Below are positions 16,945 through 25,649 of a stretch of 64,000 nucleotides of DNA, one piece after another. How positions within the stretch are numbered: the first letter of the stretch is position 1; the number at the start of each line of letters is the position of its first letter. Below the pieces are notes generated by a model, which was not told the origin of the DNA, did no database searches, and saw nothing but the letters and a program-made list of their open reading frames with translations. The position numbers and the translations under genes were made by a program. This DNA comes from Sphingobacteriaceae bacterium (GTDB taxonomy: Bacteria > Bacteroidota > Bacteroidia > B-17B0 > Aurantibacillaceae): positions 186,001 to 250,000 of the forward strand of contig JADJMM010000003.1 of assembly GCA_016709575.1 (NCBI GenBank), read 5' to 3'.

Positions 16945-18519
16945 ATGAAAATGGCTCGTTTTTCACTTTCTATTCTTGCATTGCTTGGTTTTACAATTGG
17001 TTACGCACAGTTTCCCAATGTATTAATCAGCACCAGTAATAGTCCGGAAGAAGTTAGCATTGCTATAAATCCGAAAAACACCAATCAAATTGTTGCCGGC
17101 GCCAACCTCAACAACATGTACCGCAGCAACGATGCTGGTGCTACTTGGACTGTTGGCACTTTAGCTTGTTCGGCCTATGGCGTTTGGGGCGACCCTGTTG
17201 TAATTTGGGATACTGCCAATGCCTGTTATTACATGCATCTTTCAAACCCTCCTTCTGGACCAGGAAATTCATGGATTGACAGAATTGTAGTTCAGAAATC
17301 AGGAAATTTCGGACAAACGTATACCACTTGTGTTGGTGTTGGAAAAAACGGAACTAAAGCACAAGACAAACAATGGATGGTGGTGAATCCAACCAATAAT
17401 GAAATTCACATGAGCTGGACTCAGTTCGATGATTACGGAAGCGCGCTTGCAACTGACAGTTCATTAATTATGTATTCTAAATCTAGTGATGGTGGTACAA
17501 CTTGGACTTCTCCTTACCGTTTATCTTTTTATGCCGGTGATTGTATTGATGAAGATGCAACAGTTGAAGGCGCTACTCCAGCAATTGGTCCGCTTGGTGA
17601 AGTGTACGTTGCGTGGGCGAGTAAAAACGGTTTGATGTTTCAAAAATCGACAAATGCAGGAGTAACTTGGTTGCCCTTAGAACAACCGATAACTTCAACA
17701 CCCGGTGGATGGGATTACACAATACCAGGTGTGCAACGTTGCAATGGCTTACCGTTTACCGTTTGCGATTTAAGTAACGGCCCCAATAAAGGAACTATTT
17801 ACGTAAACTGGAGTGACCAACGCAACGGAATTTTAGATACAGATATTTGGTTAGTAAAATCTACAGACAATGGCGCCACTTGGAGTTTACCAAAGCGTGT
17901 CAATGATGATCCGCCGGGAAAACAACAGTTTATGAGTCATATGACCATTGACCAGGTGACAGGTTATTTGTATGTTTTGTTTTATGATAGAAGAAATTAT
18001 ACAACCGGAAACAACACAGATGTTTATTTAGCAGTTTCTAAAGATGGCGGGAATTCGTTTGTGAATTATCAAATTAATGCAAATGTGTTTTCACCGAATG
18101 CTTCTTTTTTCTTTGGTGATTATATTTCTGTATCCGCACACAATAATGTTATTCGTCCAATTTGGATGCAAATGACCAATACCGGTGCGCTTAGTGTTTG
18201 GACTTCGCTCGTAAATCCAATTATATTAGGATTAGAAGATGCGAAAAAAGATAATTTAAGTATACTAAACGCACAACCTAATCCTTTTAAAACAGAAACG
18301 AGTGTTGAGTTTTCGTTGCAGGATAAAACTAATTTAACTGTTCAATTAATGGATGTAACAGGAAAGTTGATTAATGAACCTATTACTAATAGAGATTTTA
18401 TGAAAGGAAATCACAAATTAGAAATTAACGCTCAACAATTAAATTTGAAACAAGGGTTATATTTTTTAGTGATTTACGGTGATATAAAATGTAAACATGT
18501 TAAATTAGTAGTAGAGTGA
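16945..18519 (+). CDS. BNR β-propeller T9SS type A exported protein (sialidase-like fold)
   Basis: 524 residues. A signal peptide (1-21, ending GYAQ) precedes a six-bladed-propeller-like body with five Asp-box motifs: SNDAGATW (61), SSDGGTTW (about 183), STNAGVTW (about 235), STDNGATW (about 306) and SKDGGNSF (about 365). The C-terminal 80 residues are a type A sorting domain (NAQPNPFKTETSVEFSL, QGLYFLVI). Asp boxes occur in sialidases and many other propellers. I do not see the arginine triad of a sialidase, so the enzymatic label is not justified. The gene overlaps the next one by four bases. Confidence 0.85.
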   Translation: MKMARFSLSILALLGFTIGYAQFPNVLISTSNSPEEVSIAINPKNTNQIVAGANLNNMYRSNDAGATWTVGTLACSAYGVWGDPVVIWDTANACYYMHLSNPPSGPGNSWIDRIVVQKSGNFGQTYTTCVGVGKNGTKAQDKQWMVVNPTNNEIHMSWTQFDDYGSALATDSSLIMYSKSSDGGTTWTSPYRLSFYAGDCIDEDATVEGATPAIGPLGEVYVAWASKNGLMFQKSTNAGVTWLPLEQPITSTPGGWDYTIPGVQRCNGLPFTVCDLSNGPNKGTIYVNWSDQRNGILDTDIWLVKSTDNGATWSLPKRVNDDPPGKQQFMSHMTIDQVTGYLYVLFYDRRNYTTGNNTDVYLAVSKDGGNSFVNYQINANVFSPNASFFFGDYISVSAHNNVIRPIWMQMTNTGALSVWTSLVNPIILGLEDAKKDNLSILNAQPNPFKTETSVEFSLQDKTNLTVQLMDVTGKLINEPITNRDFMKGNHKLEINAQQLNLKQGLYFLVIYGDIKCKHVKLVVE

Positions 18520-19127
18520 TTTCAATAAAAAAAATAACTATTGCTTTTATATTTGTTCTCTCTTTCGGATTGAATGCACAAACCCGTATTTATAATTTTA
18601 ATGCAATTCCATTAGGCGATTCGGTTCGGATTAATTTTACTATTCTTCAGGCGAGTGTAACTTGTGCGGGTTACCAAATATTAAAAAGGAATGATTCATT
18701 AACATTAAATCCGATATACGTTTATCCCGGCATTTGTGGTACTACTAGTTCAAATGAAATTTATAATTACACGGATTTTAGTCCGAATAAATTAACACCA
18801 AATTTTTATCAGGTTCACATTCCGCCCAATGATTATTCTGTTGTAAAGCGTGTTGATTTAGCAGCTTCTTTTTCAAACTTACTCATCTATCCTCAACCAG
18901 TAGAAGATTTTTTAAATATCGCTATTAGCGGACAAAAAAATTATTCTTACGAAATAACCATCTTTGATAGGTTTGGAAGAAAAAAAGGATTTGGAAGTGG
19001 TGGTGCCACTGATAAATTTACTTTAGATGTTTCAGGTTTTGCCGAAGGCGTTTATGTATTTTACATTGTAACTAACAATGCCGGCAATTACCGCGGGAAG
19101 TTTTTAAAGAAACCGAAAGGGAACTAA
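18516..19127 (+). CDS. Small T9SS type A exported protein
   Basis: 203 residues starting at a GTG inside GTGA, which overlaps the previous stop by four bases, so translation is coupled. Signal peptide 1-22 (ending LNAQ). A compact β-rich region with two cysteines in ITCAGYQ-like and YPGICGTT-like segments follows, resembling a fibronectin III fold. The final 80 residues are a type A sorting domain (LLIYPQPVEDFLNIAI, EGVYVFYI, KFLKKPKGN). It probably acts with the BNR propeller protein encoded just before it. Confidence 0.8.
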   Translation: MISIKKITIAFIFVLSFGLNAQTRIYNFNAIPLGDSVRINFTILQASVTCAGYQILKRNDSLTLNPIYVYPGICGTTSSNEIYNYTDFSPNKLTPNFYQVHIPPNDYSVVKRVDLAASFSNLLIYPQPVEDFLNIAISGQKNYSYEITIFDRFGRKKGFGSGGATDKFTLDVSGFAEGVYVFYIVTNNAGNYRGKFLKKPKGN

Positions 19128-19144
19128 TTGTTTTCGGAGGAATG

Positions 19145-19169
19145 TGTCATCCTGAGCTTGACGAAGGAT
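19145..19169. repeat. REP-like element common in Bacteroidota intergenic regions
   Basis: TGTCATCCTGAGC followed by TTGACGAAGGAT is very close to a short motif I know as highly repeated in Bacteroidota genomes. ATCCT and AGGAT can pair around the centre. It lies between convergent genes and touches the ispF stop codon. Only one copy was noticed in this window. Confidence 0.5.
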
Positions 19170-19651
19170 TACTTCTTATAAATCAAAGCTACGGCGTAAG
19201 CATTCACACCTTCTTCTCTCCCAACGTAACCCAATCTTTCGTTAGTTGTCGCCTTAATTGAGATTTCGTTTTTCGTTACTTTTAAAATAGGAGCGAGAAC
19301 ACTTTGCATCGCATCAATATGTGGATTTATTTTCGGAGCCTCCATGCTTAAAGTAGAATCAATATTCCCAACAGCGTAACCGTTTTTATCTAACAGCTCA
19401 ACCACTTCCTTCAACAATAATTTACTATCAGCTCCTTTGTATTTCGGATTTGTATTAGGAAAATGAAAACCAATATCACGTAAATTGGCTGCCCCTAAAA
19501 GCGCATCGCAAATGGCGTGTAACAAAACATCGGCATCGCTATGTCCCACACAACCTTTATCAAATTCTAATTTTATACCGCCTAACCACAACTCTCTACC
19601 CTCACCTAAAGGATGTACATCGTAACCAAAACCAACTCTAATATTCACCAT
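19169..19651 (-). CDS. ispF: 2-C-methyl-D-erythritol 2,4-cyclodiphosphate synthase
   Basis: 160 residues. It catalyses the fifth step of the MEP isoprenoid pathway, converting CDP-ME 2-phosphate to MEcPP and CMP in the cytosol as a zinc-dependent trimer. The zinc ligands are in GYDVHPLGEG (Asp9, His11) and in GHSDADVLLHAICDALLGAA (the second zinc-binding histidine). FHFPNTNP and ATTNERLGYVGREEGV are the other family signatures. Length is standard. The next gene, a small lipoprotein, and pgk precede it on the same strand with 2- and 24-base gaps. Confidence 0.97.
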   Translation of the reverse strand: MVNIRVGFGYDVHPLGEGRELWLGGIKLEFDKGCVGHSDADVLLHAICDALLGAANLRDIGFHFPNTNPKYKGADSKLLLKEVVELLDKNGYAVGNIDSTLSMEAPKINPHIDAMQSVLAPILKVTKNEISIKATTNERLGYVGREEGVNAYAVALIYKK

Positions 19652-19653
19652 AA

Positions 19654-19845
19654 CTATTTTATATCACAAATGGTTTGAGTGGATCCTAAACTCTGACATT
19701 GTTTTTGTGCTTGTTTTTTGGTGCCTTCCACTTCACCGGCTTCGTAAGTACCGTTTGTGTTTGTGCATGAACATTTGTATGTTTTTTTGCATGAAGCAAA
19801 CAACACCAAAGTAAATGCAACCAAAAGTATTTTTTTATTTATCAT
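19654..19845 (-). CDS. Small cysteine-rich lipoprotein
   Basis: 63 residues. The lipoprotein signal peptide ends at the lipobox LFASC. The mature part has three or four further cysteines (YKCSCTNTNG, QKQCQSLG, TICDIK) and would be a small folded envelope domain. Comparable short lipoproteins are frequent in Bacteroidota and have no assigned function. It lies two bases before ispF and 24 bases after pgk. Confidence 0.75.
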   Translation of the reverse strand: MINKKILLVAFTLVLFASCKKTYKCSCTNTNGTYEAGEVEGTKKQAQKQCQSLGSTQTICDIK

Positions 19846-19869
19846 GAACTAAAGATAAGAAAATAATTT

Positions 19870-21063
19870 TTATCCCTCTATCGCTCTTACGCCAGGCAAA
19901 CTACCCTGCTCTATGTATTCTAATAAAGCGCCACCACCTGTACTTACATAACTTACTTTATCAGCCATATTATATTTGTTAATGGCAGCAACACTATCAC
20001 CACCACCAATTAAACTAAAGGCGCCGTTTTTAGTAGCTTCAACAATAGCAAGAGCAGCTTGTTTAGTTCCGTTTTCAAAATTGCTCATTTCAAAAACTCC
20101 CATCGGGCCGTTCCATAAAATGGTTTTCGAATTTTTAATCACTTCAGCGTTCATTTTCACGGTTTCCGGACCGGCATCTAAACCCATCCATCCATCAGGT
20201 ATTTCGTTTATTTTGCAAGTTTTGATATTAGCATCATTGGCAAAATTATCGGCAATTACAGAATCAGTTGGGATGTAAATATTCACACCCATTTTTTTCG
20301 CCTTCTCTAATAATGATTTTGCAGTATCCAATCTATCATCTTCGCAAAGTGATTTTCCGATATTACCACCCATAGCTTTTACAAACGTAAACGCCATACC
20401 ACCACCAATTAAAATATTGTTGGCTTTGCTCATTAACTGTTCTATGATTAAAATTTTATCGCTCACTTTAGCACCACCAATAATGGCAGTGAAAGGTTTT
20501 TCAGCCTTGTTTAATACTTTATCGATACTCGCTACTTCACCTGCCATTACGAAACCAAAACATTTTGAATCAGCGTTAAAAAATTTCGCAATCACAGCTG
20601 TTGAAGCATGCTCACGATGCGCAGTACCAAAAGCATCATTCACATAAATATCACCATGCCTACTTAATTTTTGAGCGAACTCTTCATTTCCTTTTTCTTC
20701 TTCTTTGTAAAAACGTAAATTCTCCAGTAATAAAACTTGTCCGCCTTTTAATGCAGCAGATTTTGAAAATGCATCAGCGCCAATACAATCATCAGCGAAA
20801 CTCACTTCTGTTCCCAATAAAGTAGAAACATTTTTTACAATGTGCTTTAAGGAATATTTATTAGTCGGTCCTTCTTTTGGTCGGCCTAAGTGCGACATCA
20901 ACACAATACTTCCGCCATCTTTCAATATTTTTTTTAGAGTTGGGATTGCTGCTTTAATGCGTGTTTCATCAGTCACTTCAAACGCATCATTTAACGGAAC
21001 ATTAAAATCAACACGGATGAGTGCGCGTTTGTTTGAGAAATTAATAGAGTCAACAGTTTTCAT
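19870..21063 (-). CDS. pgk: Phosphoglycerate kinase
   Basis: 397 residues, the normal length. It transfers a phosphate between 1,3-bisphosphoglycerate and ADP in glycolysis, or the reverse in gluconeogenesis, in the cytosol. Substrate-binding motifs are RVDFNVPL (residues 17-24), SHLGRPK (about 58) and GTAHREHAS (about 145); nucleotide-binding motifs are GGAKVSDKI (about 195) and GGGDSVAAI (about 352). The frame is intact. Upstream, dut lies 29 bases away on the same strand. Confidence 0.98.
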   Translation of the reverse strand: MKTVDSINFSNKRALIRVDFNVPLNDAFEVTDETRIKAAIPTLKKILKDGGSIVLMSHLGRPKEGPTNKYSLKHIVKNVSTLLGTEVSFADDCIGADAFSKSAALKGGQVLLLENLRFYKEEEKGNEEFAQKLSRHGDIYVNDAFGTAHREHASTAVIAKFFNADSKCFGFVMAGEVASIDKVLNKAEKPFTAIIGGAKVSDKILIIEQLMSKANNILIGGGMAFTFVKAMGGNIGKSLCEDDRLDTAKSLLEKAKKMGVNIYIPTDSVIADNFANDANIKTCKINEIPDGWMGLDAGPETVKMNAEVIKNSKTILWNGPMGVFEMSNFENGTKQAALAIVEATKNGAFSLIGGGDSVAAINKYNMADKVSYVSTGGGALLEYIEQGSLPGVRAIEG

Positions 21064-21092
21064 AAAATGTAAATGAGATTGATAAAATAAAA

Positions 21093-21533
21093 TTATTTCT
21101 TTCCTGTACTTCCAAAACCACCGGCACCACGTTTAGTTTCATCTAATTCCATTACGCCGTACCACTCGATGGTTTCGTGACGGGCAATTACCATTTGTGC
21201 AACGCGCTCGCCATCATTAATCGTAAAATTTTCGTTGGATAGATTTACCAATAAAACTTTTATTTCACCACGGTAATCTGCATCGATTGTTCCCGGAGAA
21301 TTTAAAACAGTAATTCCGTTTTTAAAGGCTAATCCGCTGCGTGGGCGAATTTGCGCTTCGTGTCCTTGAGGCAGTTCAATAAACAAACCTGTTGGCACTA
21401 AAACTCTTTCAAGAGGTTTTAATACGATTGGTAAATTTAAATTAGCTCTTAAATCTAAACCTGCCGAGTGATCGGTAGCGTATTCAGGTAAAGGGTGATT
21501 AGATTGGTTTACGACTTTAATGGTAATCATCAT
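21093..21533 (-). CDS. dut: dUTP diphosphatase
   Basis: 146 residues. A trimeric cytosolic enzyme that hydrolyses dUTP to dUMP and pyrophosphate, keeping uracil out of DNA and supplying dTMP synthesis. The five motifs are visible: DHSAGLDLRAN, RPRSGLAFKNG, the GTIDADYRGEI motif with the catalytic Asp, ERVAQMVI, and the C-terminal GAGGFGSTGKK arm. The start codon overlaps the stop of the upstream flippase gene in ATGATGA, so the two are coupled. Confidence 0.97.
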   Translation of the reverse strand: MMITIKVVNQSNHPLPEYATDHSAGLDLRANLNLPIVLKPLERVLVPTGLFIELPQGHEAQIRPRSGLAFKNGITVLNSPGTIDADYRGEIKVLLVNLSNENFTINDGERVAQMVIARHETIEWYGVMELDETKRGAGGFGSTGKK

Positions 21534-23014
21534 TGCAATTGGTTTTTGATGTTCTTCAGATTGGAAAATTCCAATTTATAAAACAACCATGCAAATAATA
21601 ATACCAACAAATTATTCAATATTAATTTTATTACAATGCTACTCAATGAATTATAAGTTAATGAAATAAAGTAGAAGCTTAGAGCAGCGAAAAAGAAAAA
21701 TAACATACTACGCAAATTGTACTTAATTGGATAATGCTTTTGCCCGAGATAATAGGAAATAATCATCATAGATCCATAAGCGGCAAAGGTTGCCCAGGCA
21801 CAAGCCATATATCCGTATTTACCTATGAATCCAAAGTTGATCACCAATGTAATAATAGCTCCTATAATTGTTACGATTGCGCCGTATCGCGTTTGTCCGG
21901 TTAATTTATACCATATAGATAAATTAAAATAAACGCCCAGAAAAAGATTGGCTAAAAGTAATATTGGTGCTACGCCTAAACCTGATCGGTATTCTTTATA
22001 AATGGCAAGTTTTACAATGTCGATATTCATCATTGTAACCAGGAAAAGAAAAGAGCAAAAAATAACAAAATACTTCATTACAATAGCGTTCACTTTTTTA
22101 GAGTTCTTCTCGCCAGCTTGATTAAAGAAAAAAGGTTCCGCAGCATACCTGAAAGCCGTGATGAATATCGTCATCAAAATAGCAATCTTATAACAGGCGC
22201 CATAAATACCAACTTCAGTTTTAGCAATGTCTTGTGGTAAAAGATATGCCAAAATTAGTCTGTCGAATGTCTCATTTATCATCCCTGCCAATCCTAAGAA
22301 CAAAAGCGGCCAAGCATAGCGCATCATTTGTTTCCAAAGTTCTTTATCGAACACATAAGAAAAACCCGTAAATTCTTTTGTCATTAACAGCATCGAGAAT
22401 AAATTTGCCACAAGCTGGGCAAGAAACGCATATCCAACTCCTACAACAGGGTTATAACAAGATGCTAAAAAATTATTTTCGTTGTTGTCGTAAGCGTTTT
22501 TGCAAAAAACCATAAAAAAAATACTCACAACCAAATACACCACTACATTAAACACTCTAAGAAAAGCGAATTGTTTAGCTTTACTATTGGAACGCATTCT
22601 TGCTAATGGCAGGGCCATCATTGTATCTGTTGCCACAATTAACACGCACCAAATAACATAATTACCGTTAAGAGGATAACCTGCAAGTTCAGCCAGATTT
22701 TGTGAAAATAAACATAGGAGAATTGAGATTAATATAGTAGATGAAAAAAGCGAAATAAGAGCGGTGGAGTACACTTTATCTTTCTCGTCCGACTTATTAA
22801 CGAAATTAAAAAACGCTGTTTCCATTCCGTACGTAAAAACGATATTAGCAAAACTTATGAAGGAATAAAACAGCGTATTAGACGCTAGGTCTGAAGGCAC
22901 TATAAAAATAAACGTAAGCGCTAAAGAAAACAGATAATTGATTATGCGCGGTAGTATACTACCCAAGCCATAAATTACTGTTTGCCCCGCTAATTTCTTT
23001 AAAGGATTACTCAC
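21530..23014 (-). CDS. Polysaccharide/lipid flippase, MOP (Wzx-like) superfamily
   Basis: 494 residues with about 14 predicted membrane helices and almost no soluble domains. The pattern (KLAGQTVIYGLGSILPRII at the start, paired six-helix halves) is that of an oligosaccharide or lipopolysaccharide flippase that moves undecaprenyl- or lipid-linked precursors across the inner membrane. The substrate cannot be inferred. The start is GTG at 23014, as no ATG gives a comparable N-terminus. Neighbouring rfaE2 fits an envelope-sugar context, but the two may not be one transcript (gap 91 bases, with a possible weak hairpin). Confidence 0.85.
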   Translation of the reverse strand: MSNPLKKLAGQTVIYGLGSILPRIINYLFSLALTFIFIVPSDLASNTLFYSFISFANIVFTYGMETAFFNFVNKSDEKDKVYSTALISLFSSTILISILLCLFSQNLAELAGYPLNGNYVIWCVLIVATDTMMALPLARMRSNSKAKQFAFLRVFNVVVYLVVSIFFMVFCKNAYDNNENNFLASCYNPVVGVGYAFLAQLVANLFSMLLMTKEFTGFSYVFDKELWKQMMRYAWPLLFLGLAGMINETFDRLILAYLLPQDIAKTEVGIYGACYKIAILMTIFITAFRYAAEPFFFNQAGEKNSKKVNAIVMKYFVIFCSFLFLVTMMNIDIVKLAIYKEYRSGLGVAPILLLANLFLGVYFNLSIWYKLTGQTRYGAIVTIIGAIITLVINFGFIGKYGYMACAWATFAAYGSMMIISYYLGQKHYPIKYNLRSMLFFFFAALSFYFISLTYNSLSSIVIKLILNNLLVLLFAWLFYKLEFSNLKNIKNQLQ

Positions 23015-23071
23015 ACTTTTTTATTAGTCCTATAAAATTATAGAATAGCAAAACGTGTAATTGTGAATAAT

Positions 23072-23099
23072 GGTTAAGATATTAACCACGAAATGTGGT
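23072..23099 (-). terminator. Weak hairpin pair after rfaE2
   Basis: On the minus strand ACCAC-ATTTC-GTGGT is followed by TTAATATCTTAA, and GGTTAA-TATC-TTAACC forms a second possible stem. The run after it is not T-rich, so termination would be weak; the call is tentative. Confidence 0.3.
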
Positions 23100-23105
23100 A
23101 AAGAA

Positions 23106-23621
23106 TTAGCTTTTTAGCTTAGAAATCAACCCCGTGGTAGAAAAGCCAGATGTTAAATCAATAGTGACTGCTTGACCACCCTTTGCTTTTACAATATCTG
23201 AACCGACAATATATTTTTTACTTGACTGATCTGTTTCGTTGGCATCATAATCTGCACCTTTTACCAAAATATCAGGTTGTACTAGTTTAATAAGTTCGAG
23301 AGGAGTTTCTTCATCAAACAACACTACATAATCTACACACTCTAAAGCTGCTAAAATAATGGCTCTTGTTTCTTGACTATTAATAGGGCGTTCAGGCGAT
23401 TTATTCTGACGCTTAACTGAAGCATCCGTATTTAATCCCAACACTAAAACATTTCCTAAATCGCGGGCTTTGGTTAAATACTCAACATGACCGCGGTGTA
23501 AAATATCAAAACAGCCATTTGTAAAAACTATTTTCTTACCAAAGAAACGATCCAAATTCAGCAAACGAGAAATCGCACCTGCTTCAACAATTTTTTTGGA
23601 TAGCTTACTGTTGTACGACAT
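23106..23621 (-). CDS. rfaE2: D-glycero-beta-D-manno-heptose-1-phosphate adenylyltransferase-type protein
   Basis: 171 residues. A Rossmann-fold nucleotidyltransferase with FTNGCFDILHRGHVEYL (the HxGH-type nucleotide-binding motif) near residues 33-49, NTDASVKR, and GADYDANETDQ. It matches RfaE domain 2 and HldE C-terminal domains, which make ADP-heptose from heptose-1-phosphate for lipopolysaccharide. In Bacteroidota the same fold can also make CDP-alcohols, so the exact substrate is not certain. It overlaps the upstream membrane-protein gene by 17 bases. Confidence 0.88.
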   Translation of the reverse strand: MSYNSKLSKKIVEAGAISRLLNLDRFFGKKIVFTNGCFDILHRGHVEYLTKARDLGNVLVLGLNTDASVKRQNKSPERPINSQETRAIILAALECVDYVVLFDEETPLELIKLVQPDILVKGADYDANETDQSSKKYIVGSDIVKAKGGQAVTIDLTSGFSTTGLISKLKS

Positions 23622-24228
23622 TTTTGTTTTTGTTTATGATTGGTAATAAAATCAAACTCAGTAACCCGAAGAACGTAATCATCACAAAAGAAGCCGTCCA
23701 AATAAGCCAAGGTATAGCAACCGATGGAGCATCATTTATTCCATAGAAAGTTAAAATTCCTGCAACAATAAGATGATAGGCCCCAAGTCCGCCCGGAGAA
23801 AATACAACTCCAAGTGTACCAAACAGCATAATAGTTAAACACTCTTTATGACCAATGTCTTTCGTTTCAGGAAGAGCATTCATGCAGAAATAAGTTGAAT
23901 AAAAGTACATAGCCCAAATCAAAACGCTAAGAAAAGAAAAGGCCCAAAAGTTTTTCATTTTTCTAATTGACAATAAGCCATCAAAAAAACCTTTAATGAA
24001 ATTACCGAATTTACCTTGTAATTTACTGGCTATTTTTTTTCTCAACAAAAAGAAAGCTGTTATACATCCGCCTATAATTATTCCAAGTATTACAACTTTT
24101 GATGTTGACATATTACCGTATTTCTCAGACATTGGATCGAAAATATATTGATTACTCAATCCAATTAATTCTGAAAATTGAAATAAAAAGAGTAAGGCCG
24201 AATATTCCGAAAAGTAAAAGTGTATCAA
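23605..24228 (-). CDS. C-terminal part of interrupted LPG-synthase-TM-like protein
   Basis: The true coding sense of this frame starts near 24190; the codons before it overlap the other frame. It holds the last five helices and SPGGLGAYHLIVAG. It overlaps the rfaE2 start by 17 bases. Confidence 0.6.
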   Translation of the reverse strand: MIHFYFSEYSALLFLFQFSELIGLSNQYIFDPMSEKYGNMSTSKVVILGIIIGGCITAFFLLRKKIASKLQGKFGNFIKGFFDGLLSIRKMKNFWAFSFLSVLIWAMYFYSTYFCMNALPETKDIGHKECLTIMLFGTLGVVFSPGGLGAYHLIVAGILTFYGINDAPSVAIPWLIWTASFVMITFFGLLSLILLPIINKNKNVVQQ

Positions 24229-24616
24229 CTAAACGTTCGGTAATAATTGTTCCAAATCCGGTTTGAAAAGGGATCTTTTCGTATCTGTCAACAATTGTAG
24301 CTCTATATACTTCGCCCAATCGCATAACAGGAGCGTAATTTCCGAAATAGCCGATAAAAACTGCTGCAAAGGCGTTAAAAAAAGATATTTTGTAGCCTAG
24401 TGGTTCAAGTAAATATTTCCAGCGGAAAGCTCTGACTACATGGCTTAAAAACGCTATAGATGCACAAATAAAAACCCAAAAATAATTCGCATTTGTAAAA
24501 GCAGAAATAATCTCAGTTTTATTTTTTTCAATCTGACCGTAAGCAAACCAAACAAACACCACACCCAAAGCCGTTAATACAAGTGTCTGGATGATTGATT
24601 TAGCTTTGGTTTTCAT
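24152..24616 (-). CDS. N-terminal part of interrupted LPG-synthase-TM-like protein
   Basis: Residues 1-143 or so are genuine: an N-terminal hydrophobic helix, RAFRWKYLLEPLGY, and FAPVMRLGEVYRA-like motif. The last ten or so codons (IFRINWIE) are the wrong frame after the T-run. Confidence 0.6.
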   Translation of the reverse strand: MKTKAKSIIQTLVLTALGVVFVWFAYGQIEKNKTEIISAFTNANYFWVFICASIAFLSHVVRAFRWKYLLEPLGYKISFFNAFAAVFIGYFGNYAPVMRLGEVYRATIVDRYEKIPFQTGFGTIITERLVDTLLLFGIFGLTLFISIFRINWIE

Positions 24617-24629
24617 TAAATGACGTGGA

Positions 24630-24983
24630 TTACTTTTTTAGTCTATTGGTTTTTGCTTCCGGAAACACAACAGATGGCCGGTGTGTTTTACGTTCTTTAT
24701 AATCAATTATTGCGTAAGAAGCAATGATGATTTCATCTCCTGTTGATACTTTTAAAGACGCCGGGCCATTTAAACAAATAACACCTGAACCTCTTGGTCC
24801 GGTTAAAACATAAGTATGAAAACGTTCACCGTTACGGTAATTGTAAATATCTACTTTTTCATTTTCCACTAAATCGGCAGCATCCATTAAATCTTCGTCA
24901 ATGGTCACGCTTCCTATGTAATCCAGATTAGCCTCTGTAATGGTAACCCTGTGTAATTTAGATTTTAGAACTTCAATTTGCAT
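24630..24983 (-). CDS. panD: Aspartate 1-decarboxylase precursor
   Basis: 117 residues. It makes beta-alanine from L-aspartate for pantothenate and coenzyme A. The proenzyme self-cleaves between Gly24 and Ser25 in the visible YIGSVTID motif to create the pyruvoyl cofactor. The motif GERFHTYVLTG and the LNGPASLKVSTGDEIIIASYA block are typical. Length is normal. panC is not in the window. The upstream start region has a weak TACCTTTA element at 24991-24998. Confidence 0.96.
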   Translation of the reverse strand: MQIEVLKSKLHRVTITEANLDYIGSVTIDEDLMDAADLVENEKVDIYNYRNGERFHTYVLTGPRGSGVICLNGPASLKVSTGDEIIIASYAIIDYKERKTHRPSVVFPEAKTNRLKK

Positions 24984-25031
24984 AGCGGGGTAAAGGTACT
25001 ATTTATTCATAAATAACCGCATTGGCCTAAA

Positions 25032-25063
25032 TTGGTTTATTTGGGCTTAATTTGTTATTTTTG
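25032..25063 (+). promoter_or_regulatory. Promoter of the small membrane-anchored protein at 25068
   Basis: TTG (25032-25034) and TATTTTTG (25056-25063) are 21 bases apart. Transcription would begin at or just after the ATG at 25068, so the mRNA may be leaderless. Confidence 0.4.
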
Positions 25064-25067
25064 GTTA

Positions 25068-25598
25068 ATGCGTAAAGCCAGTTTTATAATTGCCCTCGCT
25101 CTGATTACGGTATTTTTAACCGCGCATTATTTTATTTATAAAAGTGTGCTAAAATCGCACAAAAAAGAGTTCAAAACCTATATCCGCTCCCATTTTGCAA
25201 AAATTGAACAGCTCTCTATTAACCCTAGTCAGCTTTATACCGATAACCTTGAAATGCAATGGTTGGATGAAAATAAAGAAGTTTGCCTGAATGGTGTGAT
25301 GTATGATATTGTTAGCATAAAAAGTGCCGGGACAAAAGTTGTTTTAAATGTGGTGAAGGATAAAGATGAGAAAGAATTAATGAACCGTTATAACAAACAG
25401 TTTAATAACATTTATGAAAACGGAAATACAGGAAAGAAAAACAATTCGCTGCTAAAAGATTTCTTATCTCTAAAGTTTTTTCAAAAATCATACTCCAAAA
25501 TAAATTTATTTACACTAAATCACAATTATAATAACGATTTCAGATTAAAAATCGATTTGATTTATCTTGTTGTTCAAACGCCACCGCCCCTCGCATAA
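25068..25598 (+). CDS. Unknown membrane-anchored protein
   Basis: 176 residues from the ATG at 25068, chosen because a TTG 12 codons upstream falls in the promoter. One N-terminal membrane helix (5-24: FIIALALITVFLTAHYFI) is followed by a soluble, Lys-rich domain and a C-terminus LVVQTPPPLA. No family is recognised. It is 51 bases upstream of the TonB receptor, so it may be co-transcribed and act in the same transport system, as an anchored periplasmic factor. It is also possibly unrelated. Confidence 0.6.
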   Translation: MRKASFIIALALITVFLTAHYFIYKSVLKSHKKEFKTYIRSHFAKIEQLSINPSQLYTDNLEMQWLDENKEVCLNGVMYDIVSIKSAGTKVVLNVVKDKDEKELMNRYNKQFNNIYENGNTGKKNNSLLKDFLSLKFFQKSYSKINLFTLNHNYNNDFRLKIDLIYLVVQTPPPLA

Positions 25599-25649
25599 TA
25601 AGTTGAATTCTATTTTACTTATTATTCTTAACTAAATTCTATTTATTAA

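Larger units (their letters stand above)
23605..24616 (-). pseudogene. LPG-synthase-TM-like (UPF0104) membrane protein, frame interrupted
   Basis: The two frames together encode about 336 residues with eight or so membrane helices, characteristic of the lysylphosphatidylglycerol-synthase TM-domain/YbhN family. It lies between panD and rfaE2, an order I recognise from other Bacteroidota. The N-terminal frame (ATG 24616) runs to ERLVDTLLLFGIFGLTLF; the sense continues in the +1 frame with QFSELIGLSNQYIF. Removing one T from the five-T run (plus 24185-24189) restores a single frame. A sequencing error or a true frameshift cannot be told apart here. The signature MRLGEVYRA and SPGGLGAYH motifs are in opposite halves. 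Confidence 0.7.

Noticed and set aside
23015..23105. tRNA or small RNA in the gap before the flippase gene
   Set aside because: Only short AT-rich stems, no cloverleaf or conserved RNA motif.
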